A stretch of DNA of 64,000 nt from Opitutia bacterium ISCC 52 (lineage in GTDB: Bacteria > Verrucomicrobiota > Verrucomicrobiia > Opitutales > UBA2995), in NCBI GenBank assembly GCA_014529675.2, contig CP076040.1:1488001-1552000 (forward strand), written 5' to 3'. Both the position numbers and the translations under genes were made by a program. Positions 37,457 to 46,341 of this stretch are shown here, one piece after another (the first letter of the stretch is position 1; each line of letters starts with the position of its first letter). Under the pieces are notes generated by a model that was given only the letters and a program-made list of their open reading frames with translations, was not told the origin of the DNA and did no database searches.

Positions 37457-38635
37457 ATGAATCGTAGACAATTTATTGAACGCTCCGTTGCCGCAGGGCT
37501 GGGACTAACGCTGGGATCCCGGTTGATGGAGGCTGCCCCGGCCAAGACGACACAACTAGACTCCGAAGGCTTTTTTACCTTGGGACAAGTGGATGGCCAC
37601 TGGCTGTTGATTACCCCCGATGGAAAACCGTTTTTCACCTTGGGCCTGAACCATATCGATCCGGCCAGTTTGCGCTATCCGGAAAATATCCATATCTGGG
37701 AAGACAAGTATGACGGCAGCACTATAAAATGGATTGAGGAGTCGGTAGTTCCCAATCTTAAGGCCTGGGGTTTCAACTCCGTCGGTTGGGTGCAGGAGGT
37801 CACGGTTCGAAAATGGCGGCACTCACGCCCCTTTACGGTGGATGAGTATAGAGCTCTGGATATGCCATACTGCCATCTGCTGCCTTTCATGGAATCGCAT
37901 CAGTGGGAGAAGCATACCGTGCACTACGACTTCTTCAGTGACGATTGGATTGAACGTTGTGACTACATCGCTCGAGATCACTGCGCGGAGTTGAAAGACG
38001 ATCCCAACCTGATTGGTTATTTCTACAGTGACTGTCCCACCTGGACCCACGACCGTGCTGAGAACAAATGGCGTGGACCGATCTTTGACCCTAAAAAGCT
38101 CGATTCTGAAACTGGTCGTGACGAGCTGAGAGCCCTGGCCAAGCAGTATTATAAAACCACGCACGACGCCATTCGCCGTCACGACAAGCATCATCTGATT
38201 CTGGGCGATCGTCTTGAAGCGAATGCCCATATCGCCATACCACTGATTGAAGCGGCCTCGCCTTACATCGATGTGCTTTCGTTTCAGGACTTTCGTGATC
38301 CGATCAAACACCTGGAATACTGGCACAAGGAAACGGGCCTGCCAGTGCTACTGGCCGATGCGTCCGGTATTCAACGAGGGGAGAATAATTTCACACGGGC
38401 CGACGGAAACTGGTATGCGAAAGTAATGGACGGATTAATGGAGAATACGGGATGCATCGGTTTCCACCTCTGTGGAGCTTACCAACGCAACAAGGCCAGG
38501 AGGCGAGGGCTGCTCGACGAGTTTGAGAAGCCGGATCTCGAAAACGTTCAGCTCATTCAGGCCGCCAATGAAAAAGCATCCCGTTGGATGCAAGGATTGC
38601 GGTTTCACCGTAAGGAGCTGAGGGAGTCGGATTAG
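37457..38635 (+). CDS. Tat-exported agarase-like glycoside hydrolase-fold protein
   Basis: The 392-residue protein has a twin-arginine leader (NRRQFIERSVAAGLGLTLG) and the same entry motif as the previous gene (GHWLLITPDGKPFFTLGLNH), then NPNLIGYFYSDCPTWTHD, HHLILGDRLEANAHI and PLIEAASPYIDVLSFQDF. GYFYSDCP stands where agarase-like enzymes usually have an Asn-Glu pair, so the catalytic layout may differ. It is distantly paralogous to the preceding gene and likely acts on the same glycan. Confidence 0.78.
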   Translation: MNRRQFIERSVAAGLGLTLGSRLMEAAPAKTTQLDSEGFFTLGQVDGHWLLITPDGKPFFTLGLNHIDPASLRYPENIHIWEDKYDGSTIKWIEESVVPNLKAWGFNSVGWVQEVTVRKWRHSRPFTVDEYRALDMPYCHLLPFMESHQWEKHTVHYDFFSDDWIERCDYIARDHCAELKDDPNLIGYFYSDCPTWTHDRAENKWRGPIFDPKKLDSETGRDELRALAKQYYKTTHDAIRRHDKHHLILGDRLEANAHIAIPLIEAASPYIDVLSFQDFRDPIKHLEYWHKETGLPVLLADASGIQRGENNFTRADGNWYAKVMDGLMENTGCIGFHLCGAYQRNKARRRGLLDEFEKPDLENVQLIQAANEKASRWMQGLRFHRKELRESD

Positions 38636-38855
38636 CCTATATCAATTCTCTAGATTAGAGATAGTTGGTGAAATAAGGGGGGACCACTCTTCGCTATGCG
38701 GCAATCGGGCGAAAGATTAAATTGTTAGGAATTTAATCTAAGTGTTTTTCTCTGCCCTATAATTCTTTATCAAATGAGGAAGAGGAAGAGTTCCGAGGAA
38801 AGAAATGACGACAAGACCGGGCACGCAGTAAACCGGAACAAGAGGAAGAACTTAA

Positions 38856-38942
38856 TGGTACCCAGGGCGGGAATTGAACCCGCACGCCCTCACGGGCAAT
38901 GGATTTTAAGTCCACAGCGTCTACCTATTCCGCCACCTGGGC
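38856..38942 (-). tRNA. tRNA-Leu (anticodon UAA)
   Basis: The 87-nt gene folds as a class II tRNA: acceptor GCCCAGG pairs with CCTGGGT (G:U at 1:72), the anticodon loop CTTAAAA gives UAA, a long variable arm TGCCCGTGAGGGCG is present, the T-loop is GGTTCAATTCC, and the 3' CCA is encoded. Read on the minus strand. Confidence 0.95.
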
Positions 38943-38958
38943 CCATTAAAAGAAAGCG

Positions 38959-38986
38959 AAGTTAGTAAGGGCTTTTCTCAGTGCAA
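38959..38986 (-). promoter_or_regulatory. Candidate sigma-70 promoter for tRNA-Leu
   Basis: On the minus strand TTGCAC (38981-38986) is separated by 16 bp from TAACTT (38959-38964), which ends 16 bp before the mature tRNA 5' end. The position is right for a strong short-leader tRNA promoter; the -10 is a weak match. Confidence 0.35.
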
Positions 38987-39038
38987 GCCTTGATTGTGGG
39001 AGATTGTGACTCGGCGGCTTCGGCGAAGCACGCCATAC

Positions 39039-39668
39039 CTAAAACCAGCCTTTGACGATCTCTTTGAGTTCATCGACTCCTTGCAAGCCGTAGTAGCTGA
39101 TGGCCCAGAATACGCCGACGTAAAGGAGAACAGCGCAAATGGCTAAGCCGCAGGAAGCGAGCATGCCGAGACCGTCGTCTTCGGTCATGGCGACACCGAT
39201 GACAAATATGACCATGGCGGGGGCCGTGTTGGTTAAGGGAATGGGCAGAATCATGAGGCAGGCCATGACGATAATGAGGATGCCTGCGAAAATGTGACCA
39301 CTCTTGGCCAGGACCCATCCCCAGCGAGGTTTGATGAGGTGTTCCACTTTGCCGAAAAATTTGGAGGCGGTTCCGATCATGCGTTCAGCCATTTTGCGAC
39401 CAATCCGTTTTTTAGCGGCCCATTGGGGGAGCCATGGAGATTGTCGACCGGCCATCATCTGGATGGCCAGGATGGTGATCATAATGCCAAAGGGGGTGCT
39501 GTAGCCCGGAGCTGGAATGGGCAGGGCACTGGGAAGGGAAAGGATGATAAAAAGGAGTCCGAAGCCCCTGTCTCCCAGAGCATCGACGAGGTTGGACATG
39601 GTGATGCCCTCGTCGTTTCCATGAAGGAGGAGGCCTTTTAGGTCTTCGGATAAATTACTATGCGCCAT
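39039..39668 (-). CDS. ExoD-family membrane protein
   Basis: The 209-residue protein fits the exopolysaccharide-synthesis ExoD family: cytoplasmic helix MSNLVDALGDRGFGLLFIIL, LPSALPIPAPGYSTPFGIMI, SPWLPQW, and a C-terminal hydrophobic region with several membrane segments (ILIIVMACLMILPIPLTNTA). Its molecular role is unclear; the family is linked to polymer export and alkaline tolerance. ATG 39668 is chosen over an upstream in-frame TTG. Confidence 0.83.
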   Translation of the reverse strand: MAHSNLSEDLKGLLLHGNDEGITMSNLVDALGDRGFGLLFIILSLPSALPIPAPGYSTPFGIMITILAIQMMAGRQSPWLPQWAAKKRIGRKMAERMIGTASKFFGKVEHLIKPRWGWVLAKSGHIFAGILIIVMACLMILPIPLTNTAPAMVIFVIGVAMTEDDGLGMLASCGLAICAVLLYVGVFWAISYYGLQGVDELKEIVKGWF

Positions 39669-39874
39669 ATTGGATATATCACCAGATGTCGGCAAACGGT
39701 TGAAGAAACAAGTTGTGACCGTTCATTTTTAGCGGTGAAAGTCTGTATTTTCTAAAAGTTGGGAGATGAGATGCAGTCAGTTGAGTTTCATTCTTTTCCT
39801 ATGGAAAGAAAAATTTCCCTTTCCTTTCCCGTGAAAGTAGTAATTCGTCTGAGTTTTACATTTTTGCACACTCT

Positions 39875-40477
39875 ATGAGCCATTCTCCAAAGTCAGTTGC
39901 CATTTTAGGTGGATCTTTTGACCCGGTCCACCTGGGGCATATATCCTTGGCGGATGAAGCGTACAAGCAATTGGGGTTAGATGAGGTTTGGTTCATGCCA
40001 GCCGCCCAATCTCCATTGAAGAAGCACCAGACATTTCTTGGCGCTGAGGAACGGATTGAACTCCTGGAGGCAGCTGTTTCGGGGAATCCTGCCTATAAGG
40101 TGAATCGCAGCGAAATTGATCGTGGGGGTGTTAGTTTCACGGTCGATACGGTGAAGCGACTTAAGGCTACCCATCCGAAAACGGAGTTCAGTTGGATAAT
40201 CGGCGGTGATCAGTTGCAATTGCTCGAAAAATGGAAAGATATCGAAGAGCTGTGCAGCTTAATGAAGTTCAGTGTGAAGTCTCGACCTGGATACGAGATT
40301 GACAGAACAAAAATTCCTGCCATCCCAGGGTTGCGATTTTCGGAGGTAAAATCCCGCATCTTGGACATCGCCTCATCCGACATTCGCCGTATGATCGCGG
40401 CTGATGAATCGGTGAATCACCTGTTGCCAACAGCCGTTCACGAGCTTATCGTGGCTAAAAAATATTATCGAGATTAA
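39875..40477 (+). CDS. nadD: Nicotinate-nucleotide adenylyltransferase
   Basis: The 200-residue enzyme joins ATP and nicotinate mononucleotide to make deamido-NAD in NAD synthesis. The nucleotidyltransferase signature GGSFDPVHLGH is at the N-terminus and the second ATP-binding site ASSDIRRMIA near the C-terminus. FSWIIGGDQL is also family-typical. It is followed by rsfS, an order (nadD-rsfS) conserved in many bacteria, here split by a 265-bp repeat-like region. Confidence 0.94.
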   Translation: MSHSPKSVAILGGSFDPVHLGHISLADEAYKQLGLDEVWFMPAAQSPLKKHQTFLGAEERIELLEAAVSGNPAYKVNRSEIDRGGVSFTVDTVKRLKATHPKTEFSWIIGGDQLQLLEKWKDIEELCSLMKFSVKSRPGYEIDRTKIPAIPGLRFSEVKSRILDIASSDIRRMIAADESVNHLLPTAVHELIVAKKYYRD

Positions 40478-40742
40478 CCTAAAGTTTCAATCGACTGCAA
40501 AAGTGAAAGATATAAATGATTGAATAATAGCGCGTAATGGAAATTTGTATCCCGTATGCAGAATTAGTGAAGAGGACGAAATCTAAGACCCGCTTTTGCA
40601 GTCTAAATTCTGCATCCGCGAATAACAGCGTTGCAGCTCACAATCCGCTTGGTCACGTAGTTGTCTACGCTCCCTCGCATTTTCGCGAACTGCACCTTGT
40701 TCTTCATCACATCTAGAATTTTTTAAACTTTTACGTAAATAT
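40478..40742. repeat. Intergenic region with repeat-like structured element
   Basis: The stretch 40553-40725 contains a perfect 10-bp inverted repeat, ATGCAGAATT (40556-40565) and AATTCTGCAT (40606-40615), followed by a segment without a gene that looks like a conserved intergenic element rather than random spacer. A short open frame on the minus strand (40583-40795) runs through it into rsfS and is not supported. A noncoding RNA or repeat is possible. Confidence 0.4.
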
Positions 40743-41132
40743 ATGGATTTTAAGGAGATTCCTGAGGAATTAGAACTCGTCCTCAAAACGACCATCCGTG
40801 CATTGGATGACCGAAAAGCAGAAGACTTAAAGGTGCTCTATGTCGGCGAGTTATCCTCGATCACCGATTTTTATGTTCTGGCCACCGGTAATTCCGAACC
40901 CCATCTGAAAGCTCTGATCAACAGTGTGTCCCGTGATATGAAGGATGAGAAGATCCAGCTTGTCGGCAGTGATCTGGGGCAGGGGACAGGCTGGGCTGTG
41001 ATTGATGCCTTCGATGTCATGATCCACATGTTTTTGCCTGAGCAGCGTGAATTCTACCAACTAGATGATTTGTGGAAAGACGCCGAGGCGGTTGATCCGG
41101 AGCAGTTTCTAGCCGTTGAGGCTGGGAAATGA
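40743..41132 (+). CDS. rsfS: Ribosomal silencing factor RsfS
   Basis: The 129-residue protein binds uL14 on the large ribosomal subunit and blocks subunit joining in poor growth conditions. Family motifs are VLYVGELSSITDFYVLATG, HLKALINSVSRDM, and GWAVIDAFDVMIHMFLPEQREFYQLDDLW. Length and order after nadD are typical. Confidence 0.95.
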   Translation: MDFKEIPEELELVLKTTIRALDDRKAEDLKVLYVGELSSITDFYVLATGNSEPHLKALINSVSRDMKDEKIQLVGSDLGQGTGWAVIDAFDVMIHMFLPEQREFYQLDDLWKDAEAVDPEQFLAVEAGK

Positions 41133-41353
41133 GTCCTTGCAGTGGTCAGTGGTCAGTGAATTCGGCTTCTTTGTCTTCCTTTTACTCTTTGTCTTTCTCT
41201 CCTGAATGTGTGCCTTCTGTCTTTGTGCAAGGCTAGCTCTTAACGCGGTTGGCGAAGCCTCTTGAGAAGTAGATAGGTGTTCAGTTATCCGTGATCCGAA
41301 GTGGGAGCTCAGTGTCCTTTGTAATTGGCTCCTACAAAATACCTTGTGAGTCC
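41133..41353. other. Intergenic region with short CAGTGGT phrase repeats
   Basis: About 220 bp between convergent genes. CAGTGGTCAGTGGTCAGTG (about 41139-41158) is a short tandem of a 7-bp unit, followed by pyrimidine-rich DNA. A related phrase CAGTGATCAGTAATCGGTG occurs near 37391. No gene seen. Confidence 0.5.
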
Positions 41354-42430
41354 CTAAAACGTATAGATCATCGAGCTGCTTAGCAGCGTTTCTTTCTGAG
41401 GCACGTTTCTCGCCACAATATTGTCGAAGCTGTATTCGTAACCTAACCGGACGGTGAAGCCATTGGTGATTTTACCGTCCAGCTTGACTTCAAACCGGTA
41501 ACCCCAGTTTTCATTATCATCGGGTGCTATATAGGCTTCAGCTTCCTGGACTAGTGAGTAGCTCTTGCCGATGTCATAAACAGAATCCTGGAAGACGGAA
41601 GTTAGAAACTCGAACCCACCTAGATCGCTGCTGCCATTATTGAAGTCTTCGAACTTTATCGCAGCTTCACCACCCACTGAATATTCAAAAGAAGGTGAGA
41701 CCTTTTTCTTCCAACCTCCACCGAGGCCTTGTTCGATCATGTGATTGATTTTTCTAAGGGGATCCCGGCGGTATGAGGAAGAAGCCTGGATGAAAAGGTC
41801 TCTTTGCTGTTGTCGGCGAAATCGAAAAATACCGCTGTAGCGATCAGCACTCGTATCACCATCTGTTTCGCTGTAACGGTAGTCTGAATCTAGTCGGTAT
41901 TCACTTTTTCCGTTTTTCCAACGGCTGTTGTAGAAGATTCGAAAGTCAGTCTGATCCCTGCGGCTGGCTCGATCGGTGAATGAAAAACCGAATCTTGAGT
42001 TCATCCGCTTCAATGTTTCAACCAACTCCTTGGGTGTGTTCCGCACGTAAATCGGAATTTGCTTCACGATAGGTTTAACTCCGGATGCCTCTCCCTGATC
42101 TTTTGGTTCGAGTTCCTTGGGTTCCTTTGACTCCGCCAACTCTGGTTTGGAAACCTTTTTCGTTTCCTCAGCTTTTGGCTTCTCAGCTTTAGGCTCAGAG
42201 CTGGCTATAGCCGGTGCCACTGGATGCTCGAGCAAGGGCCATTCGGCGAGGTCTTTCTTCGCAATCTCGATCTCACCCAGGATTGGATGACGCAGAGTGA
42301 GATGGTCATCCGATTCAACGACGAGATCGCCTTGTAAGCGGTCGCCATTCTTCAGGAAAATTTCAATTCCCGAAAGGGAGGACGTGGTGATAATTAAGGA
42401 TAAGAGCAAGCAAGCAGGTCGCAAGTGCAT
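41354..42430 (-). CDS. DUF481 outer-membrane-type protein
   Basis: The roughly 358-residue protein has a signal peptide, an N-terminal small beta domain (IEIFLKNGDRLQGDLVVESD), a Lys/Glu/Pro-rich linker at about residues 85-130, and a C-terminal DUF481 region of alternating strands (QTDFRIFYNSRWKNGKSEYR, YRYSETDGDTSADRYSGIF) ending in an aromatic residue (SSSMIYTF), as in outer-membrane barrels. The function of DUF481 is unknown. ATG 42430 starts the signal peptide. Confidence 0.8.
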   Translation of the reverse strand: MHLRPACLLLSLIITTSSLSGIEIFLKNGDRLQGDLVVESDDHLTLRHPILGEIEIAKKDLAEWPLLEHPVAPAIASSEPKAEKPKAEETKKVSKPELAESKEPKELEPKDQGEASGVKPIVKQIPIYVRNTPKELVETLKRMNSRFGFSFTDRASRRDQTDFRIFYNSRWKNGKSEYRLDSDYRYSETDGDTSADRYSGIFRFRRQQQRDLFIQASSSYRRDPLRKINHMIEQGLGGGWKKKVSPSFEYSVGGEAAIKFEDFNNGSSDLGGFEFLTSVFQDSVYDIGKSYSLVQEAEAYIAPDDNENWGYRFEVKLDGKITNGFTVRLGYEYSFDNIVARNVPQKETLLSSSMIYTF

Positions 42431-42595
42431 GATGGGCCTATGTATTTGCACGAAGCTTTTTCAAAAGCCTAGGATAAAATGGATGGTTTTGGGATTATTT
42501 AGGGCTTCAATTAGTCTTAACTCCTGAAAAATCAAGTTCCCTTCTTATTTCTCGAATAAGTTGCACTAAATCCTTCGGAAATCGTTCTAACTTCA

Positions 42596-42625
42596 TTGAC
42601 TCCACACTTGGCTGTTACCTTATTT
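42596..42625 (+). promoter_or_regulatory. Candidate promoter of the cytochrome c assembly operon
   Basis: TTGACT (42596-42601) and TTATTT (42620-42625) are 18 bp apart and lie about 60 bp before the lipoprotein start. The -35 is good and the -10 is weak, so this is tentative. Confidence 0.3.
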
Positions 42626-42684
42626 ATCTGGCCAAAATCGGGGATCTTTTTTCCGATGGCCCGTCTTCCAGCCCTATTGTGCGC

Positions 42685-43284
42685 ATGAAACTAACAAAAA
42701 CCGCATTGTCCGCGATCGTATCGGTGATCCTGTCGCTGTTCATCGCTTGTTCAAAAGAACCCTCGGTGCAGAAATACAAGGTAAGCAAAACCGCCGTGCC
42801 TCAAGCGGATGTCATGGCATCTGCAGGTGCAGGTAGCGGCACTGTAACCGACACGGGTTTACCTTTTACCTGGGTAACTCCAAGCAGTTGGGTGGAAGGG
42901 AAATCCTCATCCATGCGCTTGGCTAGTTACGATGTGCCATTATCGAACGGAGAAACAGGAGACTTCTCGCTGGTTCAGCTCGGAGGTGGAGCAGGGGGAA
43001 CCATGGCGAATATCAATCGCTGGCGTGGTCAGATTGGTCTCGGTCCTGCCCAACCGGAGGAATTGGCCCAAGTGGCTCACCTCCATAATACAGCCCAAGG
43101 TCAACAGTACCTGCATATCACCTTGATCAATCCGGACAATCCATCCAGCGCGATCGCGGCTGGCATATTCGAGCAACCCGAATTTGTTCTTTTTGCGAAG
43201 TTTACCGCTACGGCAGCTGGCCTTGAAGAAGCACGACTAGATTTCGAAGCCTTCTGTAACTCAATCGCATTTAAAAATCTTTAG
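42685..43284 (+). CDS. Hypothetical lipoprotein at head of cytochrome c assembly operon
   Basis: The roughly 199-residue protein has a lipoprotein leader with lipobox FIAC. The mature domain (GLPFTWVTPSSWVEGKSSSM, LVQLGGGAGGTMANINRWRG) is a compact fold seen in small verrucomicrobial lipoproteins. No catalytic motif. It ends 10 bp before resB, which suggests a role in, or dependence on, c-type cytochrome maturation. ATG 42685 is preferred over a GTG two codons upstream. Confidence 0.72.
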   Translation: MKLTKTALSAIVSVILSLFIACSKEPSVQKYKVSKTAVPQADVMASAGAGSGTVTDTGLPFTWVTPSSWVEGKSSSMRLASYDVPLSNGETGDFSLVQLGGGAGGTMANINRWRGQIGLGPAQPEELAQVAHLHNTAQGQQYLHITLINPDNPSSAIAAGIFEQPEFVLFAKFTATAAGLEEARLDFEAFCNSIAFKNL

Positions 43285-43294
43285 ACCCAGTTGT

Positions 43295-44440
43295 ATGAGT
43301 GATAGAAAGACAAAATCAGGAGCTCAAAAGCTCATCGATTTCCTGGCGACCCCGGAAATCTTTTTCTATACCGCGATCTGGATGATCGTATTGCTGGTCT
43401 TTGGAACAATAGATCAAAAATACGTGGGGCTCTATATGGCCCAGCACAAATATTTCTCGTCGTGGTTTGTGTGGGTAATTTTCCCAGGTGGTCGATTGGC
43501 CATGACGGTGATGTTCGTTAATCTATTTTGTAAGTTGGTTTTTAAGAGCCCATTACGGTGGAATCGATTTGGAACCTTGGTGACTCACTCGGGCATGCTG
43601 CTGCTGCTGCTAGGTGGATTTTTTACTGCTTACTTTTCAAAAGAAGGAAGAATGGTAATTCCTGAAGGGGCGACGACTTCCTACTTTGATGATTTTCACA
43701 TCCTCGAGATCGCGGTCATCGACAAATCACCTGAAGATCACGACGCAGTCATCGCTTTTTCGAATGAATACATTCAAGAGGGTGCTGTTATTTCGGATCC
43801 AGACTTTCCGTTTACAATCACCTTGGAGAGCTATCATCGCAATGTAGACCTTGGTCAGATGGAAGGCGAAGCCGCTGGTCATTTGCGAGGAGCTGCAAAA
43901 CGGTTTCAGCTTGTTGAGAAAGAGCTAAAGCTGGAGCATGAAACGAATATGGCCGGGATGCTCATCTCGATCAAAGGGTTAGATGGCGATGCAGATGGCA
44001 CCTACCTGGTGTTTCAACACATGAGAGTGCCTCAAGTAGTTACAGCCGGTGGAAAGGAATACGTGATTGAACTGCGAAACAAACGCTATCAATTGCCTTT
44101 CGCTGTTGAGCTGATCGACTTCGTGCAAAAAGTTTATCCTGGGACCAATACACCTTCGCACTACAGTTCACTCGTAAATGTCGTAAGTGGCGATTTTAAA
44201 CGGGAGGTATTGATCTCGATGAATGAACCTCTCCGCAATCTCGACTACACCTTTTATCAATTCTCCTTCTTTGAGGAGACTTCGGATGAGGGAACTGTGC
44301 TTCAAGTAGTGCAGAACGCCGGGCGCAATTATCCTTACATCTCGAGTTGCATCATGGCGCTTGGGCTCTTCCTCCATTTAATCATTCAAGTTCCAAAATT
44401 AATCGTACGGTCCAAACATAAAAAGGAGGTTTCGGCGTAA
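43295..44440 (+). CDS. resB: Cytochrome c biogenesis protein ResB (CcsB-like)
   Basis: The 381-residue membrane protein is the ResB half of system II cytochrome c synthesis, which holds apocytochrome and, with CcsA, attaches haem outside the membrane. It has helices near residues 25-55, 65-85 and 95-115, a large external domain at about 120-345 (YFSKEGRMVIPEGATTSYF, NLDYTFYQFSFFEE), and a last helix (SSCIMALGLFLHLIIQV). Its stop overlaps the CcsA start as TAATG. Confidence 0.87.
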   Translation: MSDRKTKSGAQKLIDFLATPEIFFYTAIWMIVLLVFGTIDQKYVGLYMAQHKYFSSWFVWVIFPGGRLAMTVMFVNLFCKLVFKSPLRWNRFGTLVTHSGMLLLLLGGFFTAYFSKEGRMVIPEGATTSYFDDFHILEIAVIDKSPEDHDAVIAFSNEYIQEGAVISDPDFPFTITLESYHRNVDLGQMEGEAAGHLRGAAKRFQLVEKELKLEHETNMAGMLISIKGLDGDADGTYLVFQHMRVPQVVTAGGKEYVIELRNKRYQLPFAVELIDFVQKVYPGTNTPSHYSSLVNVVSGDFKREVLISMNEPLRNLDYTFYQFSFFEETSDEGTVLQVVQNAGRNYPYISSCIMALGLFLHLIIQVPKLIVRSKHKKEVSA

Positions 44441-46341
44441 TGAAAACATTTCTGTTAAGCTTTATTGTTTGCCTGGGTGCATTAGTCGCTCATGGGGGGT
44501 CTTACGAGTCACCCGTCAAAGCCGGAGATCTGGCTGCGTTGGTCGTTCAAGATCAAGGCCGTCTCAAACCTTTGGATACGTATGCACGGTCGCAGCTATT
44601 ATTGTATCGCAGTAGTGCCTCCATCGACGGGCAAAAGGCTATTGATTGGTTGTTGGAGTTGTGGCTGTTTCCCGAAATTGCCTATGAGCGTAAGGTGTTC
44701 AGGATGCTGGACGAAAAAGATGCGATCATTGGATTGGGAATCGGTTTCAATCGCAAGGATCCTTATTACTCTTTCCGCACCTTGAGTGAGGCCATCAACG
44801 AGCGTATGGAATCTTTGCGCCAGTTGAGTGAAAAAGACCCCGAAGCTAGGACGCGAGCTGAGACGCAGACCTTGGTCGTTTATCGCAAGGTCATGCAATA
44901 CTTGGCGCTTAGCAGAGCATGGACAGCCCTGGAAGCGGACATTACGATTAGTAATGCAGCGTTAGCTGATGCTATCGGTCTGGAAGCTGGAAAAGCATAC
45001 ACTTATCGAGAGTTCATGGAATCGCGCGAGGCTTTGGCGGCTGAACTACAGGCGTTGCAGGGGCGGCAAGCGGGCGATGACATTAATGAAAAAGAAAGTG
45101 CCATGGTGGGTCTGGTTCAAGTCTTGCAAGTCAAGATGGCAGATCAGTCCGCGGATATATTGCAGGTATTAAAGCCAGAAGGAGATCAAGAAGAAAGCCT
45201 TTGGACATCCGTTTGGGGCATCATGGATGGGCGTGTTTTTTCAGATTGGGAAGCGTCGCGAATCCAGGAACTGGAAGCGATCTATGCGGCCTTTAAAAAC
45301 GATCCATTCGCGGACGTGTCCGGGTTGGTTGAAACGGCCAATGCTTCTTTGACAACCGATGTGCGTTACAGCTCTGAGTTATTCTATAATAAGTCTAATC
45401 TGTTTTTTATAAGCACGCTCCTTTACACATTCTCTTTTCTTCTTCTGCTGCTTAGCTACATGTTCAATAGTAAGTGGTTAAGTATTGGTTCGCTTGCTTG
45501 TCTAGTTGCTGGATTATGTATCCATATGGGCGGCATAGCGATGCGTGTCTATATTATGGCTCGTCCGCCGGTGGGCACACTCTACGAGTCTATTATCTTT
45601 GTATCCGCATTTTTGGTACTGGTGGCCGTCGTTATAGAATTTATTCGACGAGATACTCTGGGACTGATTCTCGGATCCGTTGCTGGTGTCATACTCAATT
45701 ACATTGGTTCGCGCTATGCATTGGATGGAGATACCAATCAAATGTTGGTTGCGGTATTAAATACCAAGTTCTGGTTGCTGACTCACGTTCAGACTATTTC
45801 GATTGGTTATTCAATTGCGCTTTTGGCAGGTCTAGCAGCCCATGCCTATTTGTTCATTCGCGTGATAAAGCCTGATGATCGGGAACAGCAATTGAGTATA
45901 TTTAAGGTGTCTTATGGCGTTGCTTTAGTCGCGGTGTTCTTCACCACGTTTGGCACAATTCTTGGAGGTATCTGGGGTGACCAATCCTGGGGACGCTTTT
46001 GGGGTTGGGATCCCAAGGAGAATGGGGCGTTACTCATTGTTCTGTGGCTCTTGGCGGTCGTTCACGGGCGACTGGCTGGTCGTTTAAAAGAATTGAGCTT
46101 CTCAGTAGCCTTGGCTCTTACGCCGATAACTGTGGCTGTCGCCTGGTTTGGGGTGAACCTACTACAAGTGGGCTTACACAGTTATGGCTTCGACGATGGA
46201 ACGGCCAAGAAGTTACTATGGTTCTGTATTTTTGAAGTGGTCTACGCCTTTGGTTTGGGATTCTTCATTCATTTCAGAAAGAAGTCCGGCAAAAGGTCTA
46301 CGGGAAACAAGAAACTTAATACGTCTCCTCAAACCAGTTGA
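44440..46341 (+). CDS. ccsA: Cytochrome c biogenesis protein CcsA
   Basis: The 633-residue protein is the haem-handling partner of ResB. After a signal-like start there is a long external N-terminal region (about residues 20-310) containing many helices, then about eight membrane segments. The haem-binding tryptophan-rich motif is seen as WGDQSWGRFWGWDPKENGAL. Conserved histidines occur in LLTHVQTISIGY and VNLLQVGLHSYG. The long N-terminal domain is larger than in classic CcsA and typical of the fused or extended forms in Bacteroidetes and PVC bacteria. It suits a genome full of haem-containing DUF1592 and PSD1 proteins. Confidence 0.9.
   Translation: MKTFLLSFIVCLGALVAHGGSYESPVKAGDLAALVVQDQGRLKPLDTYARSQLLLYRSSASIDGQKAIDWLLELWLFPEIAYERKVFRMLDEKDAIIGLGIGFNRKDPYYSFRTLSEAINERMESLRQLSEKDPEARTRAETQTLVVYRKVMQYLALSRAWTALEADITISNAALADAIGLEAGKAYTYREFMESREALAAELQALQGRQAGDDINEKESAMVGLVQVLQVKMADQSADILQVLKPEGDQEESLWTSVWGIMDGRVFSDWEASRIQELEAIYAAFKNDPFADVSGLVETANASLTTDVRYSSELFYNKSNLFFISTLLYTFSFLLLLLSYMFNSKWLSIGSLACLVAGLCIHMGGIAMRVYIMARPPVGTLYESIIFVSAFLVLVAVVIEFIRRDTLGLILGSVAGVILNYIGSRYALDGDTNQMLVAVLNTKFWLLTHVQTISIGYSIALLAGLAAHAYLFIRVIKPDDREQQLSIFKVSYGVALVAVFFTTFGTILGGIWGDQSWGRFWGWDPKENGALLIVLWLLAVVHGRLAGRLKELSFSVALALTPITVAVAWFGVNLLQVGLHSYGFDDGTAKKLLWFCIFEVVYAFGLGFFIHFRKKSGKRSTGNKKLNTSPQTS

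Noticed and set aside
38774-38965. 63-codon plus-strand frame
   Set aside because: It reads across the tRNA-Leu gene, which fully explains the conserved sequence.
40583-40795. 70-codon minus-strand frame overlapping rsfS
   Set aside because: Overlaps the start of rsfS and an inverted repeat; better explained as a repeat element or RNA than a protein.
44492-44785. Alternative frames within ccsA
   Set aside because: Shadows of a well-supported membrane protein gene; no independent evidence.
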